64,000 bases of DNA, taken from contig NZ_JANLNM010000005.1 of the NCBI RefSeq assembly GCF_024701975.1, positions 124,001-188,000 on the forward strand, written 5' to 3'. Origin of the DNA: Variovorax sp. ZS18.2.2. Lineage in GTDB: Bacteria > Pseudomonadota > Gammaproteobacteria > Burkholderiales > Burkholderiaceae_C. Shown here piece by piece: positions 59,948-64,000 of the stretch. The notes beneath the pieces are model-generated. The model saw only the letters and a list, made by a program, of their open reading frames with translations, was not told the origin of the DNA and did not search any database. Within the stretch, counting starts at the first letter, position 1, and each line of letters begins with the position of its first letter. The position numbers and the translations under genes were made by a program.

Positions 59948-60585
59948 CGCTGCTTCTCCAGCGCGAGCTTCGCGGTGCGTTCGGCCGAGATGTTCCAGTC
60001 GGCCTGCCCGACCACGCCGATCTGGAACGGCCGCGGCAACTGCGAGGTGTCGAGCCGGAAGCGGAACATCACCTGGTGCAGGGGGTCGTCGCCGATCTCG
60101 GCCACGTCGCCCAACCGAAGGCGGCCGATGCGCTTGATGGCGTCGAGCGCGTCGCCGAGGCTGTCGAAATTCTGGTTCAGCGAGATGCCGATGCCGACGG
60201 CCCCGGTGATCGGCACCGACGACACATTGAGCCGCCAGCGGCGGGTGAGCGGCTGATAGGCCAGCCGCATGTGGCGCGTGACCTGGGCGACCTTGCGGTC
60301 GGTCCAGTACCAGCGCTCCTGATACACCTCGGCCTCGGCCACGAAATAGATGGCGATGCCCTTGTCGAGCACCTCTTCGACCAGCGAGGGCAACTCGAAC
60401 TGCACGCCGGCGCTCAGGTAGACGCCGTCATCGGACTGTTCGAGGCGCATCTGGGTGATCGACGCGCCCGACCGGCTTTGCGCCACCGCCGGGGCCGGCA
60501 GCAAGGCCAGCATCAGCGCCCAGACCAGCAGGAATACGGCCAGCAGGACCGGTCGGCGCGGCCGCGCGGACTCAGCGTTTTTCAA
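59944..60585 (-). CDS. DUF4390-family exported protein
   Basis: This ~213-residue protein has a signal/anchor segment (VLLAVFLLVWALMLALLPAP) and a mature part with GVYLSAGVQFELPSLVEEVL and RLAYQPLTRRWRLNVSS, typical of DUF4390, a conserved protein encoded between rsmB and an NtrY-like kinase. A TTG at 60,585 overlapping the end of rsmB is the most likely start, since no ATG lies before the signal segment. The kinase start overlaps its stop by 4 bases. Function is unknown; the conserved neighbourhood suggests the envelope stress signal of the kinase. Confidence 0.82.
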   Translation of the reverse strand: MKNAESARPRRPVLLAVFLLVWALMLALLPAPAVAQSRSGASITQMRLEQSDDGVYLSAGVQFELPSLVEEVLDKGIAIYFVAEAEVYQERWYWTDRKVAQVTRHMRLAYQPLTRRWRLNVSSVPITGAVGIGISLNQNFDSLGDALDAIKRIGRLRLGDVAEIGDDPLHQVMFRFRLDTSQLPRPFQIGVVGQADWNISAERTAKLALEKQR

Positions 60586-61942
60586 GCAGGGCGTAGAAGA
60601 AGCCGTCGTGATCACCTGAGAGATTGTCCGGGACGCCACGGACATTCCCCCCGCTTTGGGGCAGCAAATGGCCTGGGGACGGCTGCAATCGTGCGTCAGT
60701 GTTGTGTGCAAGGAACGCATCAATTTGTTGCGAGCCCTCTTCCCGGAAGACGGAACAGGTGCAGTAGAGGAGCCGGCCGCCGGGCCGCACGAGCGGCCAG
60801 AGCGCGGCCAGGAGCGCGGCCTGCTGGGCGGCCAGCTGGGCGGTGTCGCTCTCGCGGCGCAGCCAGCGGACGTCGGGATGGCGGCGCACGATCCCCGAGG
60901 CGGTGCATGGCGCATCGAGCAGGATGGCGTCGAAAGGCGTGCCGTCCCACCAGTCGGCGGGGCGCGCGGCATCGGCCACCACCACCTTGGCCTGCAGGCC
61001 GAGGCGGGCCAGGGTCTCGTCGATCCGGCGGCTGCGGAGGGCATCGACCTCGAGGGCGATCACTTCGGCGGCACCCGGGCCGGCCAGTTCGAGCAGGTGC
61101 GCGGTCTTACCGCCGGGGGCGGCGCAGGCGTCGAGCACGCGCAGCGGCGCGGCGCCGGGCTTCACCGGCAGCAGGCCTTCGAGCAGCAGGGGCGCCGCCA
61201 TCTGCGCGGCTGAGTCCTGAACCGAGCAAGCGCCGTCGGCGAAACCGGGCAATTGCTGCACCGGCCGCGCGCGTCCCAACTGAAGGCCGCTGGCACCGAC
61301 GCGCGTGGCGGGGAGCCCCGCGGCCTCCAGCTCTAATAGATAAGCAGCGGCCGTGGACTTCTGGGTGTTGACTCGCAAAGTCATCGGCGCCTGCGCATTG
61401 TCCGCATTCAGGATCCGCTGCCAGTCGCGGGGATGGTCGCGCTTGAGCTTCTCGATCCACCAGCGCGGATGGTTCCATTGCGCGACCGGCTCCTGATCGG
61501 TGATGGCGACGAGCTCGTCGCGCTCCCGGAGAAACCGGCGCAGGCAGGCGTTGATGAAGCTGGCCTGCGCCCGGGTCGCCGGGTTGCGCTTAGCCGCTTC
61601 GACGGCCTGGTCGACCAGCGTGAAGGGTTCGTAGGGCGCGCGTTCGGCGTCCCAGGCGAGGCCCAGCGCGGTGCAGAGCAAGGCGTCGGGCAGCGGCGGC
61701 GGCGTGCGCTTGGCCAGGTGGCGGCGCAGCGCCTCGGCGCGGCCGAGCCAGCGCAGCACCTGGAAGCCGAGCGCCTGCACGCCGGGCCGCAGCGCGGGCT
61801 CGACGGCCTCGAACGCGACGGAGCCCGAGGTGCCGGCGCGGATCGACGCGAGCGCCCCCGCCGTCAGTTGCAGTTGGCGCCAGAGCGGTGGCTGCAGTGA
61901 GGGGGCGGCGTTGCCGGGGGAATCGGAAGGTAGGTCTGACAA
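60572..61942 (-). CDS. rsmB: 16S rRNA (cytosine-967-C5)-methyltransferase RsmB
   Basis: This 456-residue protein has the N-terminal NusB-like helical domain and a C-terminal SAM-dependent methyltransferase domain. VLDACAAPGGKTAHLLEL is motif I; LLDAPCTASGIVRRHPD contains the motif IV PCT catalytic Cys, and DGFFYALLEK ends the chain. It methylates C967 of 16S rRNA. This is a core chromosomal gene and marks the intact host side of the border. Confidence 0.95.
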   Translation of the reverse strand: MSDLPSDSPGNAAPSLQPPLWRQLQLTAGALASIRAGTSGSVAFEAVEPALRPGVQALGFQVLRWLGRAEALRRHLAKRTPPPLPDALLCTALGLAWDAERAPYEPFTLVDQAVEAAKRNPATRAQASFINACLRRFLRERDELVAITDQEPVAQWNHPRWWIEKLKRDHPRDWQRILNADNAQAPMTLRVNTQKSTAAAYLLELEAAGLPATRVGASGLQLGRARPVQQLPGFADGACSVQDSAAQMAAPLLLEGLLPVKPGAAPLRVLDACAAPGGKTAHLLELAGPGAAEVIALEVDALRSRRIDETLARLGLQAKVVVADAARPADWWDGTPFDAILLDAPCTASGIVRRHPDVRWLRRESDTAQLAAQQAALLAALWPLVRPGGRLLYCTCSVFREEGSQQIDAFLAHNTDARLQPSPGHLLPQSGGNVRGVPDNLSGDHDGFFYALLEKR

Positions 61943-62008
61943 GTTGGGGCGGATGGTAAGGGGCGGGCCAAAGGCACTACGCCGTGCAATGTAAAAAAAG
62001 ACGTCCCG

Positions 62009-62617
62009 TCAGCGCAGGGGCGCGGCCGGACGCAAACGCACGGCCCATGCCACCAGCAGCGCCGGGAACTGGACAATCCCGTCGTTGTAGTTCCGCACCG
62101 CCAGGTTGAACTGGCTGCGCGCGATTTCCGCGGCGGCCGAGGGTTCGGGCCAGGCGATCGGCTCGGCCGCGTTCGGCGCGGCAACGGCGACAGTGCCGGG
62201 CTGCGCCGGCACCGGCCTCGAAAGCGTCCCGTCGGCATCGAAGACCGTCACCGCATCCGGATGCTGGCGCTGCCAGGCGGAGATCAGCACCTGCAGCGCC
62301 GTGCCCAGCGCGGCCATGCCGCCCGCGTCGAGCGGATGCAGCCGCGTCGCACCCAGCAAGGTGGCCAGCTGGGTGGTAGCCGCCTGCAGCGGCGCGATCG
62401 ACGACAGAAGCTCCTGCGACGGTGGATTCGCTTGCGGCGCGGCGCTGATGCTGGCCTGGACGAAATCGAGCTGCCTGCCCAGCGCCGCGTCGAGCGTCGC
62501 ATAGGCCTGCAGCACGGCCGCGCGCAAGCGCACCAGCCGGTTGTAGGCGCCGACAAACCAGAACAGCAGCACCGCAATGACGATCCAGCTGGCCAGCGAT
62601 TCGGGCAACACGCTCAT
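62009..62617 (-). CDS. LemA-like membrane protein
   Basis: The product has 202 residues with an N-terminal membrane helix (WIVIAVLLFWFVGAYNRLVR) followed by a long helical hairpin; YNRLVRLRAAVLQAYATLDA is the LemA-type start and NLAVRNYNDGIVQFPALLVA matches the family C-terminus (FN..V..YN......P). The function of LemA proteins is unknown. The ATG at 62,617 is preferred; one ten codons upstream (62,647) runs into the rpoC terminator region. It lies downstream of the terminator and is read in the same direction as rpoC. Confidence 0.82.
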   Translation of the reverse strand: MSVLPESLASWIVIAVLLFWFVGAYNRLVRLRAAVLQAYATLDAALGRQLDFVQASISAAPQANPPSQELLSSIAPLQAATTQLATLLGATRLHPLDAGGMAALGTALQVLISAWQRQHPDAVTVFDADGTLSRPVPAQPGTVAVAAPNAAEPIAWPEPSAAAEIARSQFNLAVRNYNDGIVQFPALLVAWAVRLRPAAPLR

Positions 62618-62649
62618 CGGAAACGACACCTCGTCATGGAAGCACAAAG

Positions 62650-62685
62650 AAAAACGCCCCCCAACCGGGGGCGGTCGGGGGGCGT
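62650..62685 (-). terminator. Intrinsic terminator of the rpoBC operon
   Basis: On the minus strand ACGCCCCCC and GGGGGGCGT form a perfect 9-bp stem, with an additional GACC/GGTT part inside, and are followed directly by TTTTTCTTT. It begins 34 bases after the rpoC stop. Confidence 0.85.
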
Positions 62686-62718
62686 GGGGTACCGGTCATG
62701 GCCGGTGATGCTAGCCGC

Positions 62719-64000
62719 TTATTCGGTCGCGGCGCCTTCGCTGGCGTCGGCCGTGCTCGTCGCATCGCTCGATGAACCCGCCAGTTCGGCAGCTTCCGAT
62801 TCGGCGATGGCGCGGCGCTCGGCGTCGTCCATTGCGTCCTTGGCCCGGCGTGCCTGGTGGTAAGCCATGCCGGTGCCCGCGGGAATCAGGCGGCCGACGA
62901 TGACGTTTTCCTTCAGGCCGCGCAGCTCGTCGCGCTTGCCCATGATCGCGGCTTCGGTCAACACGCGCGTCGTTTCCTGGAAGGAAGCGGCCGAGATGAA
63001 CGAGTCGGTCGACAGCGATGCCTTCGTGATACCCAGCAGCAGGTTCGTGAACGTCGCGGGGATCTTGCCTTCGGCGCGCAGGGCGTCGTTGGTGTTGAGC
63101 ATTTCGCTGCGTTCGACTTGTTCGCCGGAGATGTAGTTGGTCTCGCCGATGTTGTCGACCACGACGCGGCGCAGCATCTGGCGAACGATCACCTCGATGT
63201 GCTTGTCGTTGATCTTCACACCCTGCAAGCGGTACACGTCCTGCACTTCGTCCACGATGTAGCGCGCCAGTTCTTCCGAACCCAGGAGGCGCAGGATGTC
63301 CTGCGGGTCCGCCGGACCGTCGACCACGGACTCGCCCTTGTTCACCACCTGGCCTTCGTGCACCAGGATGTTCTTTTCCTTCGGCACGAGGTCTTCGTAG
63401 ACGCCGCCTTCCGGATCGGTGATCTGCAGGCGGATCTTGCCCTTGGTCTCCTTACCGAACGACACGGTACCGGTCATTTCGGCCAGCATGCCCTTGTCCT
63501 TCGGCGAACGGGCTTCGAACAGCTCGGCAACGCGCGGCAGACCGCCGGTGATGTCGCGGGTCTTCTGGCCTTCGACCGGAATACGCGCCAGCACTTCGCC
63601 GGGGCCCACGTCCTGGCCGTCGCGGATCTGCACCAGCGAGCCGATCGGGAAGCCGATCGTCACCGAGTGGTCGGTGCCCGGGATCTTCACTTCGGCGCCG
63701 GAGGCGTCGATGAGCTTCACCTGCGGGCGCACGACCTTGGCAGCGCCGCGGCGCTTCGGGTCGATCACGACCAGGGTCGACAGACCGGTCACTTCGTCCA
63801 CCTGCTTGGCAACCGTGAGGCCTTCCTCGACGTTCTCGAACTGCGTCTTGCCGGCGAACTCGGTGATGATCGGGCGCGTCAGCGGATCCCAGTTGGCGAG
63901 CACGTGGCCGGCCTTGATCTGCTGGTCGGCCTTGACGGCCAGGATCGCGCCGTACGGCACCTTGTGGCGCTCGCGCTCACGGCCGTGCTCGTCATGAATG
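62719..64000 (-). CDS. rpoC: RNA polymerase beta' subunit, C-terminal part (5' end beyond right edge)
   Basis: The 426 visible residues are the C-terminal third of beta': KADQQIKAGHVLANWDPLTRP (in parts), GGLPRVAELFEAR (the trigger-loop end/jaw region), GVKINDKHIEVIVRQML and TRVLTEAAIMGKRDELRGLKENV, followed by GRLIPAGTGMAYH and an acidic tail (ALA/SER-rich). These are strongly conserved across bacteria. The start lies outside the window. The gene anchors the right end of the window in the core chromosome. Confidence 0.98.
   Translation of the reverse strand, partial: IHDEHGRERERHKVPYGAILAVKADQQIKAGHVLANWDPLTRPIITEFAGKTQFENVEEGLTVAKQVDEVTGLSTLVVIDPKRRGAAKVVRPQVKLIDASGAEVKIPGTDHSVTIGFPIGSLVQIRDGQDVGPGEVLARIPVEGQKTRDITGGLPRVAELFEARSPKDKGMLAEMTGTVSFGKETKGKIRLQITDPEGGVYEDLVPKEKNILVHEGQVVNKGESVVDGPADPQDILRLLGSEELARYIVDEVQDVYRLQGVKINDKHIEVIVRQMLRRVVVDNIGETNYISGEQVERSEMLNTNDALRAEGKIPATFTNLLLGITKASLSTDSFISAASFQETTRVLTEAAIMGKRDELRGLKENVIVGRLIPAGTGMAYHQARRAKDAMDDAERRAIAESEAAELAGSSSDATSTADASEGAATE

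Overview
The window comes from a high-GC betaproteobacterium of the order Burkholderiales, most likely Comamonadaceae (a Variovorax- or Acidovorax-like genome). The evidence is the chromosomal block at the right end (rpoC, a LemA-like gene, rsmB, a DUF4390 gene, an NtrY/NtrX-like two-component pair and tRNA-Phe), the general codon use, and the secreted DUF4148 protein. The species assignment is an inference.

The window falls into two parts. Bases ~56,740-64,000 are ordinary chromosome. Everything to the left, from base 1 to about 56,710, reads as one large mobile metal-resistance island. At its right border, next to the 3' end of tRNA-Phe, is a compact Tn7-like transposition module: an Xre-type regulator (50,231-50,854), a single-chain TnsA-TnsB transposase (51,408-54,077), a TnsC AAA+ ATPase (54,096-55,232) and a TniQ/TnsD-type target selector (55,229-56,569). 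Behind tniQ lie three copies of an element-end-like repeat (56,643-56,709). tnsC and tniQ look clearly AT-richer than their surroundings. I did not find the left end of the element, so I infer that it lies outside the window.

The cargo is arranged by metal. (1) Copper, 1-12,575 and 15,990-24,316: a DUF4396-multicopper oxidase fusion, a second Tat-exported multicopper oxidase, a cupredoxin, a CusF-like chaperone, a four-helix-bundle copper store, a cytochrome c, an outer-membrane factor, CopRS, and a complete CusCBA efflux pump whose adaptor carries its own CusF domain. Two palindromes matching the published cop box mark CopR targets. (2) An insertion between the two copper blocks holds a Fic protein with an AbiEi-like N-terminus, divergent from an unknown gene; the shared promoter carries four ~23-24 bp iterons. 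(3) A Fur-box-linked cytochrome c-FTR1 permease and an MFS exporter, 24,561-27,932. (4) Arsenic, 28,005-33,344: arsR, arsI, an arsN2-like gene, two arsC, acr3, arsH and an MFS gene. (5) Two DUF1232 genes, a ChrB-N-like protein, a COG4280-like membrane protein and a PAP2 phosphatase, 33,560-36,882. (6) Nickel/cobalt, 37,066-49,626: a long operon headed by a CsoR/RcnR-family sensor and including a CzcCBA-type pump, HupE/UreJ-like and NreB-like genes, with a separate rcnA. Matching ATCC-N9-GGAT operators lie in front of the sensor and of rcnA.

The genes appear to work as metal-specific envelope detoxification modules: periplasmic oxidation and binding, RND extrusion across both membranes, and inner-membrane exporters. 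They travel on a transposon that seems to have chosen a tRNA gene as its landing site. Function names rest on motifs and family resemblance read from the translations; no database search was possible.
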